Notes: generated by a model from the letters alone, not told the origin. Positions 18,745-27,747 are shown, numbered from the stretch's first letter. The stretch: 64,000 nucleotides of DNA from an uncultured Acidimicrobiaceae bacterium (GCA_947259095.1 CAMYLA010000031.1:16771-80770); one strand, 5' to 3'. Made by a program: numbers and translations.

Positions 18745-19615
18745 AGACCCTCCGTTTCGGTTCGCCGGTGTCCTGGGTCACCTCGGCCACCGCATCCCGC
18801 TTGCTGAGTCCGGTGTCGATCGACCGTTGCAAGGCCGCCACCAGCTGCTCGTCGCTGGGGATAACCCGCTCCAGCGGACGACCCTCGATCACGATCACGA
18901 ACTCGCCCCGCGGGTCGGTCTGGTCGAAGTGCAGGGCTGCGGCCGACACCGTGCCCCGAATGACGTCCTCATGGAGCTTGGTCATCTCCCGGATCACCGC
19001 CACCGGCCGGTCCCCGCCGCACACACCGGCCAGGTCGGCCAACGTCCTACGCAACCGGTGGGGCGATTCGTAGACAACGATGGTGCGGGTCTCGCGGCCA
19101 AGCTCCCGCAGCCGATCGGTCCGCTCCCCACCCTTGCGGGGCAGGAAGCCCTCGAACACGAACCGCTCGGCGGCCAACCCACTGAGGGCCAGCGCCGATG
19201 ACACCGCGGTCGGCCCCGGCACCACTTCGAGTGGCACACCGTGCTCGATGGCGGCGGCGATGACGTGACGGCCGGGATCGGAGATCGTCGGCATGCCGGC
19301 GTCGGTGACCAGCGCCAGGTGCTGGCCCCGGGCGAACCGGTCGACGATCTCCCGGATCCGTGGCACCTCGGTGTGCTGGTTGGCCACCAGCAGATCCGGT
19401 CGACCGGTGCGGTTGCGTGGCCCGCCGGCGGCACCGACGTGGACCAGGAGCCGACCGGTCCGCCTGCTGTCCTCGCAGACAACGGCATCGACCGAGCCGA
19501 GCACCTCGGCGGCCCGGGGGCTGAGGTCGCCGAGATTGCCGATGGGGGTGCCGACGATGAACAACCGGGGGGCGGACCCGGTTTCCGGGGTCCGGGCGGT
19601 GTCGTCATCGGTCAC
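18722..19615 (-). CDS. rsmI: 16S rRNA (cytidine1402-2'-O)-methyltransferase
   Basis: Tetrapyrrole methylase-fold SAM enzyme that 2'-O-methylates C1402 in the ribosomal P site. 297 aa. Motifs: LFIVGTPIGNLGDLSPRA, CEDSRRTGRLL, LVTDAGMPTISDPG, VVPGPTAVSSALALSG, FEGFLPRK and YESPHRLRRTL. The GTG at 19615 shares GTGA with the DUF192 gene stop. A longer frame upstream was rejected because the family starts just before LFIVGTP. Confidence 0.95.
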   Translation of the reverse strand: MTDDDTARTPETGSAPRLFIVGTPIGNLGDLSPRAAEVLGSVDAVVCEDSRRTGRLLVHVGAAGGPRNRTGRPDLLVANQHTEVPRIREIVDRFARGQHLALVTDAGMPTISDPGRHVIAAAIEHGVPLEVVPGPTAVSSALALSGLAAERFVFEGFLPRKGGERTDRLRELGRETRTIVVYESPHRLRRTLADLAGVCGGDRPVAVIREMTKLHEDVIRGTVSAAALHFDQTDPRGEFVIVIEGRPLERVIPSDEQLVAALQRSIDTGLSKRDAVAEVTQDTGEPKRRVYELSTKL

Positions 19616-20013
19616 CGGTCGTCGGCCCCGGGGCGGATCTCCAACTCGTCGCCGACCACCAGGTTCCACCGGCCGAAGGCGCCGGCCTCTGCCTCGAGGA
19701 TGGACCGGGCCTGCCACACCGGCAGCGTCATGCGGTTGCGGCGAAGCCGGAGGGTTCGGATCACCTTGAGGTCGGCGTCGAGAAACGCCACATCGAGCTC
19801 GAACCCCATCAGGAAGCTGTGAACCGAGCGACGACCGTCGATCAGCATCGCCCCCTCGAGGCTCGATCGGCCAAGCAGGCCCCGCCCCTTTGCCATGTGC
19901 CCGTCTGCGACCTCCAACGACGCCAGGACCTCATTGTCGCGGATGAGCCAACCGGTCCGTGGATGATCGGCGATGGCAGGCTCCTCCCGAGGGTCGCCGG
20001 TCATCCCCGCCAC
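19612..20013 (-). CDS. DUF192 family protein
   Basis: 133 aa. Small beta-rich DUF192 domain: ASLEVADGHMAKGRGLLGR, then SVHSFLMGFELDVAFLDAD, and GRWNLVVGDELEI near the end. The family is widespread and of unknown function; many members carry a signal peptide, this one shows none. It lies 4 nt into rsmI. The stretch between its start and ychF carries an 18-bp tandem repeat. Confidence 0.85.
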   Translation of the reverse strand: MAGMTGDPREEPAIADHPRTGWLIRDNEVLASLEVADGHMAKGRGLLGRSSLEGAMLIDGRRSVHSFLMGFELDVAFLDADLKVIRTLRLRRNRMTLPVWQARSILEAEAGAFGRWNLVVGDELEIRPGADDR

Positions 20014-20050
20014 CTCGCCGACCGGGGCGACCTCGCCGACCGGGGCGACC
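20012..20050. repeat. 18-bp short tandem repeat between DUF192 and ychF
   Basis: About two copies of ACCTCGCCGACCGGGGCG fill the gap between the ychF stop and the DUF192 start. No conserved function is apparent; it may be slippage in GC-rich spacer DNA. Confidence 0.7.
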
Positions 20051-20052
20051 GG

Positions 20053-21186
20053 TCAGACGTTGAACCTGATCTCCAGCACATCGCCGTCCTCGACAACGTA
20101 GTCCTTGCCCTCGGAACGAACCTTACCCAAGTCCCGGGCCCCGGCCCAGGAACCGATCTCCAGCAGCTCGTCCCATCGGATCGTCTCGGCCCGGATGAAG
20201 CCCCGCTGGAGGTCGCTGTGGATCAAGCCGGCACACTCCGGTGCGGTGGAGCCGACCCGGTAGGTCCAGGCCCTGCTCTCCTGCTCACCGGTGGTGAGGA
20301 AGGTCCGTAACCCCAGCGTGTGATAGGCGGCCTGGATGAAGCGGACGACGGCGCCCTCGCCGAGGCCGAACCCGTCGAGCATCTCGGCCCGGTCCTCGGG
20401 ATCGAGCTGGGCCGCCTCGGCCTCCAGCTGGACACAGGCGCCGAACACCGCCGGTGGGCTCTGGCTCTGGCCGCCGGCAGGAGTTGGCCCGCCGGGCGAA
20501 CGTCCCCGGGGGAGATCGCCGAGCTCCTCCTGGATGGGCTTGATGACGGTGTCGATGTCGGCCAATTGCTCCTCGTCGAGGTTGACCACCGCCAGGACCG
20601 GCTTGTTGGTCAGCAGGAACCACGGCCGCAGTTCGGCAGTATGGGCGGCGGAGAGATCGCTGCGGTACAGCGGTGTGCCCTGTTCCAGGATGGCCAGTGC
20701 CGCCTCGGCCGCCTCGACCTCCGGTCTGAGCGCCGGGTCGCCCTTGAGGGCCTTGCGCTTCTTGTCGATCTGGCGTTCGATCGTCTCCAGGTCGGCGTAG
20801 GTCAACTCCAGTTCCAGGATCCGGAGGTGCTCCAGCGGATCCTGGGGGCCCGGCACGTCGTCGTCGCGAAAGGCCCGCAGCACGAAGACGATGGCGTCGA
20901 CCTCTCGGATCCCGGCCAGGAACTTGTTGCCGAGCCCTTCGCCCTTGCTGGCCCCCTCGACGAGACCGCCGATGTCGGTGAACTGCACGCTGGCCGGCAC
21001 CACGTTGCGGGATTTGCTCATCTCGGCCAGGGCGTCGAGTCTGTGGTCGAACACCTTGGCCACACCGATGTTGGGATCGGTGGTGGCGAAGGCGTAGGGC
21101 GCAGCCAGGGCGCTGCCGCCGGTCAGGGCGTTGTACAGCGACGACTTTCCGGCGTTTGGCAGACCGACGAATCCGAACTTCTCCAT
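20053..21186 (-). CDS. ychF: Ribosome-binding ATPase YchF/Obg-like
   Basis: TRAFAC-class P-loop protein that prefers ATP and associates with ribosomes. 377 aa from ATG 21186. G1 is GLPNAGKSSLYNAL, G3 DIGGLVEGASKGEGLGNKFL, and the base-recognition strand is FLLTNKPVLAVVNLDE in place of NKxD, as expected for YchF. A TGS domain ends the protein (AGLIHSDLQRGFIRAE, YVVEDGDVLEIRFNV). A Pro/Gly/Ser-rich insertion of about 15 residues (near 240) is unusual. A longer upstream frame was rejected because the family begins at MxKFGFVGLPN. Confidence 0.96.
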   Translation of the reverse strand: MEKFGFVGLPNAGKSSLYNALTGGSALAAPYAFATTDPNIGVAKVFDHRLDALAEMSKSRNVVPASVQFTDIGGLVEGASKGEGLGNKFLAGIREVDAIVFVLRAFRDDDVPGPQDPLEHLRILELELTYADLETIERQIDKKRKALKGDPALRPEVEAAEAALAILEQGTPLYRSDLSAAHTAELRPWFLLTNKPVLAVVNLDEEQLADIDTVIKPIQEELGDLPRGRSPGGPTPAGGQSQSPPAVFGACVQLEAEAAQLDPEDRAEMLDGFGLGEGAVVRFIQAAYHTLGLRTFLTTGEQESRAWTYRVGSTAPECAGLIHSDLQRGFIRAETIRWDELLEIGSWAGARDLGKVRSEGKDYVVEDGDVLEIRFNV

Positions 21187-21279
21187 ATGGCACCAGGGTA
21201 CTGCCGGGCGAGGGCTGCCGATCCTCGTTCGCTTCGCCGTCGTCGAGTTGTTCCATCTCGTTGCGACAATCGGCAGCGG

Positions 21280-22296
21280 GTGAACCCGGCCGGCCGATCG
21301 GGTCGCAACAGGACCGAACCAATTGGAGCACGGCCGGGAAGCCTGGCACCGGTCCAGAAGGTCCGGGCCTTCGCCAAGGGCAAGGCCATCCTCGATCGGC
21401 TGGAGCCAGACGACGTGGAGCGCCGGGTCCGCCAGGGCACGTTGACCAACCTGGAGGGCATAGGCCGCTCGATCGATGCGGTGGTGCAGGGGGCCTACGG
21501 CATCGGTCCCGACGAGTATCTGGACACATTGGAGCGGACCACCGAGGTCCCGCTTGGAGCGGGTGCCGCCCTGCGGACTGCGCTCAAGGGCGACTGCCAC
21601 TCCCATTCCACCTGGTCAGACGGCGGCTCCGAACTGCCGGCCATGGCCGCCGCGGCCCGCGCCCTCGGCCATCAGTACCTGGTGGCCACCGACCACTCGG
21701 CCAGGCTGACGGTGGCCAAGGGGCTGTCGCCGGAGCGGCTGCGCAACCAAATGGCCGAGATCGAGGACCTCAACGCGGTGCTGGCCCCGTTCCGGATCCT
21801 GACCGGGATGGAGGTCGACATCCTGGAGGACGGCAGCCTCGACCTCGACGACGAGCTCCTGGCGATGCTCGATGTTGTGGTGGCCTCGGTTCACCACAAG
21901 ATCCATCAGCCGGAGAACGAAATGACGAGGCGGTTGGTCAAGGCGGTCGCAAACCCCCATGTCGACATCCTCGGCCACTGCACAAATCGTAAGGTGTTGA
22001 ACCGGCCCCGGAAGCCATCGAAGTTCGACCCGGACTACGTGTTCGCCGCCTGCGCCAAGTTCAACACCGCGGTGGAGATCAACTGCCGACCGGAGCGGCA
22101 GGACCCACCGGACGAGCTCCTGACCCTGGCCCTGCAGTGGGACTGCCGGATCAGCATCGACTCCGACGCTCACGCCCCCGGTCAGCTGGAGTGGGTCAAC
22201 TACGGCTGCGACCGGGCGGCCGGGCTCGGCATCGACGCCGATCGCATCATCAACACCCGCCCCGCCGACCAGCTGATCGAGCTGTGCAACGGCTGA
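21280..22296 (+). CDS. PHP-domain phosphoesterase with PolX-like helix-hairpin-helix N-terminus
   Basis: About 338 aa. Residues 20-75 resemble the N-terminal helix-hairpin-helix part of family X polymerases (KVRAFAKGKAIL, LTNLEGIGRSIDAVV). The PHP domain then shows all usual metal motifs: GDCHSHSTWSDGG, ATDHS, GMEVDIL, VASVHHKIH, DILGHCTNR and SDAHAPGQL. Such proteins are metal-dependent phosphoesterases, possibly in nucleic acid repair. The polymerase catalytic domain is absent. Divergent from ychF. The start is uncertain: GTG 21280 has no clear RBS, and the family normally has about 15 more N-terminal residues. Confidence 0.8.
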   Translation: MNPAGRSGRNRTEPIGARPGSLAPVQKVRAFAKGKAILDRLEPDDVERRVRQGTLTNLEGIGRSIDAVVQGAYGIGPDEYLDTLERTTEVPLGAGAALRTALKGDCHSHSTWSDGGSELPAMAAAARALGHQYLVATDHSARLTVAKGLSPERLRNQMAEIEDLNAVLAPFRILTGMEVDILEDGSLDLDDELLAMLDVVVASVHHKIHQPENEMTRRLVKAVANPHVDILGHCTNRKVLNRPRKPSKFDPDYVFAACAKFNTAVEINCRPERQDPPDELLTLALQWDCRISIDSDAHAPGQLEWVNYGCDRAAGLGIDADRIINTRPADQLIELCNG

Positions 22297-22355
22297 GCCG
22301 GGATCCCGGGGCCGCCACGGCCCGAATCGGGCCGCGTTGGCGATAGCATGCCCTC

Positions 22356-22442
22356 ATGTCGAAGCGCAGGAAGAAGAAGCGGCTGCTGGCTCGCCGCAAA
22401 AAGGCCAACCACGGGCGCAAGCCAACGGTCGGCCGCAACTGA
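22356..22442 (+). CDS. Probable large ribosomal protein bL37
   Basis: A 28-aa Lys/Arg-rich peptide beginning MSKRRKKKRLLARRKK and followed by ANHGRKPTVGRN. The KANHG(K/R)(R/K)P block recalls the 24-aa bL37 protein found in mycobacterial 50S structures. It is too short for ordinary gene calling. ATG 22356 is about 60 nt after the PHP gene; no strong Shine-Dalgarno is visible. The call rests on recall of a short motif. Confidence 0.7.
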   Translation: MSKRRKKKRLLARRKKANHGRKPTVGRN

Positions 22443-22454
22443 GCCCGGCGGCTC

Positions 22455-24188
22455 TCAGCCGACCAGCAGGGTCTCAACCTCCTTTGCCAGCTCACCGAGA
22501 CGAAGCTCGGCCTTGCGCCGGGCTTCTTTTGCGTAGCCGGCCGGCCCGCCCGGTTCGATGACTTCCAGGTAGGCCTTGATCTTCGGCTCGGTGCCGCTCG
22601 GTCGCACGATCACCCGGGAGCCGTCGGCCAGATCGAGCACCACGCCGGACGTCGGCGGCAGCCGCTCCCCCTTCGACAGGTCCTCGCGGCCGGCCACCTC
22701 GATCCCGGCCACCTCGGCCGGATCCAGGTTGACGGCGCGCTCCTTGGCCGCGGCCCGACCGGCATCGTCGAGGCCTGCGATCCCCACGGTGACCTGGCTC
22801 GTGGCGAAGAGGCCATGGCGTTCGATCAGACCGTCCAGCCGACCGAGGACGGTGGTTCCCTCGACCTTGCACTCGGCGGCCAACTCGGCCATGACCAGGG
22901 CCGCACTGATGCCGTCCTTGTCCCGGACCCGATCGCCGATGCAGTACCCGAGGGCCTCTTCGTAGCCCAGGAGATAGGTGTCTTCCGGCCGATCGACGAT
23001 CGGCCTGGCCACCCATTTGAACCCGGTCAGGGTCCTGATGCTCTCGGCCCCGGCGGCCTTGGCCAGCCGATCGACGAACCTCGACGAGACGATCGACGAT
23101 GCCAGCAGCGGCGTGCCCGCGCCGGGGCCCTGGTCCGGTGACAGCCGGTGCCGCAGCACATGGTCGATCAGCAGCGCCCCGACCTCGTCGCCGCTGAGCC
23201 GGCGCCAGGCGCCGTTGCCATCGGCAACCCCCACCGCCAGCCGATCGGCGTCAGGATCGTTGGCCAGGATGATGTCGATCGAGCGACCTGCCGACCCGAG
23301 CCGCTCGACGGTGGCATAGGCCAGATCGAACGCCCCCGGCTCCTCGGGGTTGGGGAACGGTGCGGTCGGGAAGTCCGGGTCGGGCTGAAACTGCTCGTCC
23401 ACCACCGCCGGGCAGGGGAAACCGGCGGCCTCGAAGCAGGCCAGCAGATGCTCACCACCGACGCCGTGCATGGCGGTGTAGAGCACGGCCACGTCCCGAT
23501 GGTCGGTGTAGAGCGTGGCGACCGAGACCGCACGGTGTCGCTCGATGGCCTCGGCCGAGATGTCGACCGGCGGCCGGGCGTCGGCCGGCGGAGCACCCCA
23601 GCGATGCGACGGCTCCAGGTCGGGGTCCATCAGCCCGGCCACCCGATCGATGGCGGCCGCAATCTCGGCATCGGCCGGGGTGACCAGCTGGATGCCGTCA
23701 TCGAGATAGAGCTTGTAGCCGTTGTCGGCGGCCGGGTTGTGGCTGGCGGTGATCATGACCCCGGCGTCGGCCGAGCGGTCGAGCACCGCCAACGCCAGGA
23801 CCGGCGTCGGGGCCGGTCGATCGATGAGTTCGGCGGTCCCGCCCCTGGCCACGACCACATCGGCAACGTCGGAGGCGAACCGGCGGGAGTTGTGGCGGGC
23901 GTCGTAGCCGATCACCACCTTGGCCCCCAGGGGCAGCCAATCCATGAGACCGGCGGTCGTCTGCTGGACCACGAGCCGATTCATCCGTCGAGGCCCCGGT
24001 CCCATCTCGGCCCGGAGCCCGGCGGTGCCGAAGGCGATCCGCCCGTCGAACAGCCGATCGAGGGCGTCCCGATCGGTCTCGGCCAGGGCCGACAACTGCT
24101 CGCGGTATTCCGGGTCGGCGGCGATCCACCGGGCAACCGCTTCCGGCAGCGGCCCGAGGTCCGGCCGATCGGCGCCCGGCCCGGTCAT
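22455..24188 (-). CDS. Phosphoglucomutase/phosphomannomutase (alpha-D-phosphohexomutase)
   Basis: 577 aa, the long PgcA/PgmB-like form. The catalytic phosphoserine loop is TASHNPAADNGYK; the Mg loop is DPDADRLAV; the sugar-recognition loop is GYEEALGYC; the phosphate-binding C-terminal domain has RPSGTEPKIKAYLE. It interconverts hexose 1- and 6-phosphates for glycogen, wall or nucleotide-sugar synthesis. The ATG overlaps the enoyl-CoA hydratase stop by 4 nt. Confidence 0.93.
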   Translation of the reverse strand: MTGPGADRPDLGPLPEAVARWIAADPEYREQLSALAETDRDALDRLFDGRIAFGTAGLRAEMGPGPRRMNRLVVQQTTAGLMDWLPLGAKVVIGYDARHNSRRFASDVADVVVARGGTAELIDRPAPTPVLALAVLDRSADAGVMITASHNPAADNGYKLYLDDGIQLVTPADAEIAAAIDRVAGLMDPDLEPSHRWGAPPADARPPVDISAEAIERHRAVSVATLYTDHRDVAVLYTAMHGVGGEHLLACFEAAGFPCPAVVDEQFQPDPDFPTAPFPNPEEPGAFDLAYATVERLGSAGRSIDIILANDPDADRLAVGVADGNGAWRRLSGDEVGALLIDHVLRHRLSPDQGPGAGTPLLASSIVSSRFVDRLAKAAGAESIRTLTGFKWVARPIVDRPEDTYLLGYEEALGYCIGDRVRDKDGISAALVMAELAAECKVEGTTVLGRLDGLIERHGLFATSQVTVGIAGLDDAGRAAAKERAVNLDPAEVAGIEVAGREDLSKGERLPPTSGVVLDLADGSRVIVRPSGTEPKIKAYLEVIEPGGPAGYAKEARRKAELRLGELAKEVETLLVG

Positions 24189-25147
24189 CGCTCGTCGGCC
24201 GTGTCGGCGGCCGTGTCAGCGGCAGTGTCAGCGGCAGTGTCAGCGGCAGTGTCAGCGGCTGCGCCGTCCGGACCGAGTTCGGCGCCCAAGGCGCCGACCC
24301 GCAACTCACCGTCGACGGTCTGGCCACCCCGCTCGAGGAAGTTGGCCATGGCCTGGTGCGAGGAAGGGTGACGAAGGGTCTCCTGGAACAGGAACGCCTC
24401 GGTCAGCAGGCCTTCGGTGGGGTCGGGCTGGGCGGCCAACACCGATGCCTTGGCCCGGCTCACCGCCGCCGGCGGGAATCCGGCGATCCGGTCCGCCAAT
24501 CGATCGACGAAGGGTCGCAGATCCCCAGGCGGAAGGGCTCGATTCAGCCAACCCCAGTTCTCGAGGGTCGCAGCGTCGATGTCGTCGCCCCCGAGCACGA
24601 TCTCCATCGCCCGACCCCGGCCGAGCAGGCTCGGCAGGCGCTGGGTTCCGGAGCCGCCGGGAAGGATCCCCAACGGGACCTCCATCTGGCACAGTGTGGT
24701 CTTGCCGACGGTGCCGAACCGCATGTCACAGGAGGCCGAGAACTCGCCGCCACCACCACCGACCCGTCCGTCGATCTCACAGATGGTCGGGATGGCCATC
24801 GTCCGGTACCGCTCACACATCTTGTGGAAACCGGTGAGCTCGGTGCCCCGGACCGGGGCATCGTCGACCGGGAAATCCAGGATCTGGGCCACGTCGTAGT
24901 GGGCGATGAAGAAGTGGGGATTGGCGCTGCGCAGGACCAGGACCCGGGCGTCGGTGTTGTGCTCGAGGTGGTCTGGCAGGGCCCGAAGGTCGGCGAACAG
25001 CTCGACGGTCAACAGGTTGACCGGACCATTGTCGATCTCGGCGACGGCGACCCCGTCCGCCACCGTCAACCGGATGGCGTTGAGGTCCGGCGCCGAACTC
25101 GACCGGGGCCGCCGGTCCCTGCTCTCGGCTGCGGTTGCGTCTGACAC
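24185..25147 (-). CDS. Enoyl-CoA hydratase/isomerase family protein
   Basis: Crotonase-fold protein, 320 aa from GTG 25147, which follows a GGGAG site. The oxyanion-hole region is EIDGRVGGGGGEFSASCDMRFG; LPGGSGTQRLPSLLGRGRAMEI follows. Glu residues of the hydratase type are partly present, but the reaction (hydratase, isomerase or other) is unclear. The last 25 residues are five ADTA-like repeats encoded by a 12-bp tandem array, absent from typical members. It overlaps the mutase gene by 4 nt. Confidence 0.87.
   Translation of the reverse strand: MSDATAAESRDRRPRSSSAPDLNAIRLTVADGVAVAEIDNGPVNLLTVELFADLRALPDHLEHNTDARVLVLRSANPHFFIAHYDVAQILDFPVDDAPVRGTELTGFHKMCERYRTMAIPTICEIDGRVGGGGGEFSASCDMRFGTVGKTTLCQMEVPLGILPGGSGTQRLPSLLGRGRAMEIVLGGDDIDAATLENWGWLNRALPPGDLRPFVDRLADRIAGFPPAAVSRAKASVLAAQPDPTEGLLTEAFLFQETLRHPSSHQAMANFLERGGQTVDGELRVGALGAELGPDGAAADTAADTAADTAADTAADTADER
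24201..24260. repeat. 12-bp minisatellite (5 copies) in the enoyl-CoA hydratase 3' end
   Basis: Five head-to-tail copies of GTGTCAGCGGCA (first and last with changes) encode an Ala-Asp-Thr repeat tail. Because the unit is a multiple of 3, copy-number change would alter tail length without frameshift. Confidence 0.9.
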
Positions 25148-25318
25148 GGGATGCTCCCTTGGTCGGCTGCGGCCGGTCTCGACCGGGTGGAGCGAGCCTG
25201 CGGCTCTCTCCGGCCTCATTATGTCCTACCATCTACCGTGAGGCCGGGGCCAGCAGCATCGACCCCGGATACATCGTCACCAACGGAGCAGCGCAGACCA
25301 TGAGCCAACGTCCGACAC

Positions 25319-26023
25319 ATGCCTGAGCTGCGCCGGCTGCTGATCGGCGACGAGCCCCGGACCTGGGCCGACGCCGGATTCAGCATCGACGGTGACGAAA
25401 CCGCCATCGGCACCATTGCGCTGGGGTTCGTCGGGCCACCCGATCACGAGGAAAGCAGCGCCACCGGCAGGGCAAGGGGAGTGGTCGGCTGGGAGCTGAC
25501 CGACATCGAAGACGGTTCCATCGACGGCATCAGCTCGACCCGCACCACCGCCGATCCGGCCCGACCGACCGTGCACCCCAATGGCGTCACCCGCCTCGAT
25601 CACGTCGTGATCATGACCCCCGATCTGGAGCGAACCACCTCGTCGCTGCGGAGGTTCGGGTTCTCGCCTCGCCGGACCAGGGAGGTGCCCGGCTCGGAAC
25701 CGGCCCGGCGGCAGATGTTCATCTGGGCCGGCGAGACCATCCTCGAGGTGGTCGGCCCCACCGAAGCCACCGGTTCGGCACCGGCCGCGGTCTGGGGCCT
25801 GGCGCTCACCACCACCGACATGAATCAGGCGGCCGAGGCGCTCGGGTCACACCTCAGCCCCCCGAAACCAGCGGTGCAACCGGGCCGGCAGATCGCCACC
25901 GTCGACACCAGGGCGCTTGGCATCTCCATCGCCCTGGCGCTGATGACCCCCCACGTGCCGAGCGACGACCCGTCGGCCCGGGGAGCCGACGATCCGTCCG
26001 GCCAGTGGTCAGGCGGCGGCTAG
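25319..26023 (+). CDS. VOC (glyoxalase/dioxygenase-fold) family protein
   Basis: 234 aa. The core begins at about residue 95 with VTRLDHVVIMTPDLERTTSSL, continues FIWAGETILEVVGP and WGLALTTTDM, two beta-alpha-beta-beta-beta modules of the vicinal-oxygen-chelate fold. His in LDHVV and Glu in LEVVGP could be metal ligands; the second-module ligands are unclear. The first 90 residues look like a separate small domain. Divergent from the enoyl-CoA hydratase gene. Confidence 0.75.
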   Translation: MPELRRLLIGDEPRTWADAGFSIDGDETAIGTIALGFVGPPDHEESSATGRARGVVGWELTDIEDGSIDGISSTRTTADPARPTVHPNGVTRLDHVVIMTPDLERTTSSLRRFGFSPRRTREVPGSEPARRQMFIWAGETILEVVGPTEATGSAPAAVWGLALTTTDMNQAAEALGSHLSPPKPAVQPGRQIATVDTRALGISIALALMTPHVPSDDPSARGADDPSGQWSGGG

Positions 26024-26619
26024 TGCTCGACCATGTTTTCACCGACGCCATCGGCGCCCTGCGCGATGCCCTCGAATCGGCACTGCTGGAGCGGCAGGCG
26101 CTGGAGGAACGCTTCCAGACCGACGTGCTGCTCGGCGATGTCAGCTGGGAGACCATCTACGGCCTTCCCGGCGAGGGCCTGCCCCCTCGGGTCCAGGTCG
26201 ACCTGACCCTGGAGTGGCCGACCTGGGCCCAGACGGCCTACCGGACCTGGTTCCTCGATGAGGAGTTCACCGAGGGGCCGGTCATCGAGATCGAAGTGGT
26301 GTTCCGGGTCCAGCGGCTGTCGGAGGCCCCGGACCCGGCGGTGATCATGGAGGGCCTGCCGCTCCATTCGCCCCAGATCGGGGACGAGGAACTGACCGGG
26401 CTTGGACCGACGGTGGAGACGGTCTACGACAGCGACCTCGAGATCGTCTCCCACGCGGTGGAGATCACCTACTCCGGATCGTACGAGCTCGACGAGAAGA
26501 CGCTGGAGGACGGTTCGGCCCTCGACCAGCACTTCGGCTCGATCGGCGGTTGGATCACCGCAACACTGGTCCGCCTCGGCGACTTGCCGTTGTCGTTCGA
26601 ACCGGCCCAGGAGCTGTAG
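26023..26619 (+). CDS. Hypothetical protein
   Basis: 198 aa, family not recognised. It is acidic and has no signal peptide or membrane segment. It starts with an amphipathic helix (TDAIGALRDALESALLERQALEERF) and continues with beta-rich sequence rich in Trp and Tyr, e.g. VDLTLEWPTWAQTAYRTWF. GTG 26023 shares one base with the stop of the VOC gene and would couple their translation; a GTG at 26005 is an alternative. Codon use and composition fit a real gene. It could be a partner of the VOC protein (inference). Confidence 0.65.
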   Translation: MLDHVFTDAIGALRDALESALLERQALEERFQTDVLLGDVSWETIYGLPGEGLPPRVQVDLTLEWPTWAQTAYRTWFLDEEFTEGPVIEIEVVFRVQRLSEAPDPAVIMEGLPLHSPQIGDEELTGLGPTVETVYDSDLEIVSHAVEITYSGSYELDEKTLEDGSALDQHFGSIGGWITATLVRLGDLPLSFEPAQEL

Positions 26620-26688
26620 CCGGTCCCCGGATCGTCACAAACGCCGGAGACGGGCGGCCAGAGCCGCTCAGGGCTACCCTGGGAAGCG

Positions 26689-27747
26689 GTGAGAGCGCAG
26701 GAACGGACCTTCCAGCTTCCAGGAGCAGAGCCCATGTTGGTCCTGCTCGGCTCGGCCGACCCCGGTGTCATCACCCACCTCGACGAATCGCTGATCGCCG
26801 AAGCCGAGACGGTCGACATCCGATCCGGCGTCGTCTGGTTGGAGGTGGCGGATTGTCGGGCCTTCCTCCATCGGCTTGTCGGTCAGATGTCTGGCAACGG
26901 GAACGGCTCGTCGGCCAGCGGCGGTGACGGAGCTGAGGTCAAGGTTGCCGTGGCCCAGGTCGACTCGTCACCCCAGGAGTTGGTGCAGAAGGCGCTGATG
27001 GCGGCCACGCTGACCGAGGTGGCGGACCTGCTGGAGCAGGAGGAGTTGGCAAGCGCCGATCTGGACTACGAGGTTCGCTACCAGCCGATCGTCCGGCTCA
27101 ACAACCGCTCGGTGGTCGGTTTCGAGGCGCTGATCCGGGCCAGGGTGTCCGGTGAGATCCTGACCGCCAACACCCTGATCGCCAGGGCCACCAAGGGCGG
27201 CTGGCTGGCCGACCTCGACCAGATGAGTCGCCAGCTCGCGGTCCGAGGCGTCGGACCGTGGCTGGGCGCCGGCCTGCTGTTCCTCAACATCATGGCCCCC
27301 GGCGGCATGTTCGACCTGGCCGCAGCCCGGCGGACCATCCGCCAAGCCGAGGACATCGGCCTCGAGCCGGACCAGGTGGTGTTCGAAACCGCGGAGCGGA
27401 ACCGGTACACCGACATCGACCTGGCCGCGGCCCAGCTGACCAAGCTCCGCAACGCCGGGGTACGGATCGCCATCGACGATGTCGGCGACGGCTACTCCAG
27501 CCTCCGGGTCGCCACCAGCTTCAAGCCGGACGTGCTGAAGCTGGCCGGCGATCTGATCGCCGCATTGCCCAGTACCGAAGCAACCGCCATCATCCGGGCC
27601 GTGGTCGACCTGGCCCACCGAACCGGGGCATGGGTGGTGGCCGAGGGTGTCGAAACCGAGGCCCAGGCCAAGGCCCTGCGGCATCTCGAGGTGGACTGGG
27701 GCCAGGGCGTCCTGTTCGGCCCTCCCGAGGTCCGACCCGCCGGCTGA
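26689..27747 (+). CDS. EAL-domain protein (putative cyclic-di-GMP phosphodiesterase)
   Basis: 352 aa. The N-terminal 120 residues are unassigned, with a Gly/Ser-rich linker near 70-82. The EAL domain runs from about 125: FEALIRAR (EAL motif), LFLNIM (Asn ligand), FETAERNRY (Glu), IAIDDVGDGYSSL (DDFGTGYS equivalent), VLKLA (Lys) and VAEGVET (Glu). All main catalytic positions are kept, so c-di-GMP hydrolysis to pGpG is plausible. No GGDEF domain or membrane helix is present. The start is GTG 26689; ATG 26734 is possible. Confidence 0.87.
   Translation: MRAQERTFQLPGAEPMLVLLGSADPGVITHLDESLIAEAETVDIRSGVVWLEVADCRAFLHRLVGQMSGNGNGSSASGGDGAEVKVAVAQVDSSPQELVQKALMAATLTEVADLLEQEELASADLDYEVRYQPIVRLNNRSVVGFEALIRARVSGEILTANTLIARATKGGWLADLDQMSRQLAVRGVGPWLGAGLLFLNIMAPGGMFDLAAARRTIRQAEDIGLEPDQVVFETAERNRYTDIDLAAAQLTKLRNAGVRIAIDDVGDGYSSLRVATSFKPDVLKLAGDLIAALPSTEATAIIRAVVDLAHRTGAWVVAEGVETEAQAKALRHLEVDWGQGVLFGPPEVRPAG

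Noticed and set aside
20012..20050. CRISPR-like repeat
   Set aside because: About two 18-bp units without spacers; a plain tandem repeat.
20320..21279. Apparent N-terminal extension of the PHP protein
   Set aside because: This part lies antisense to ychF and does not resemble the PolX/PHP N-terminus.
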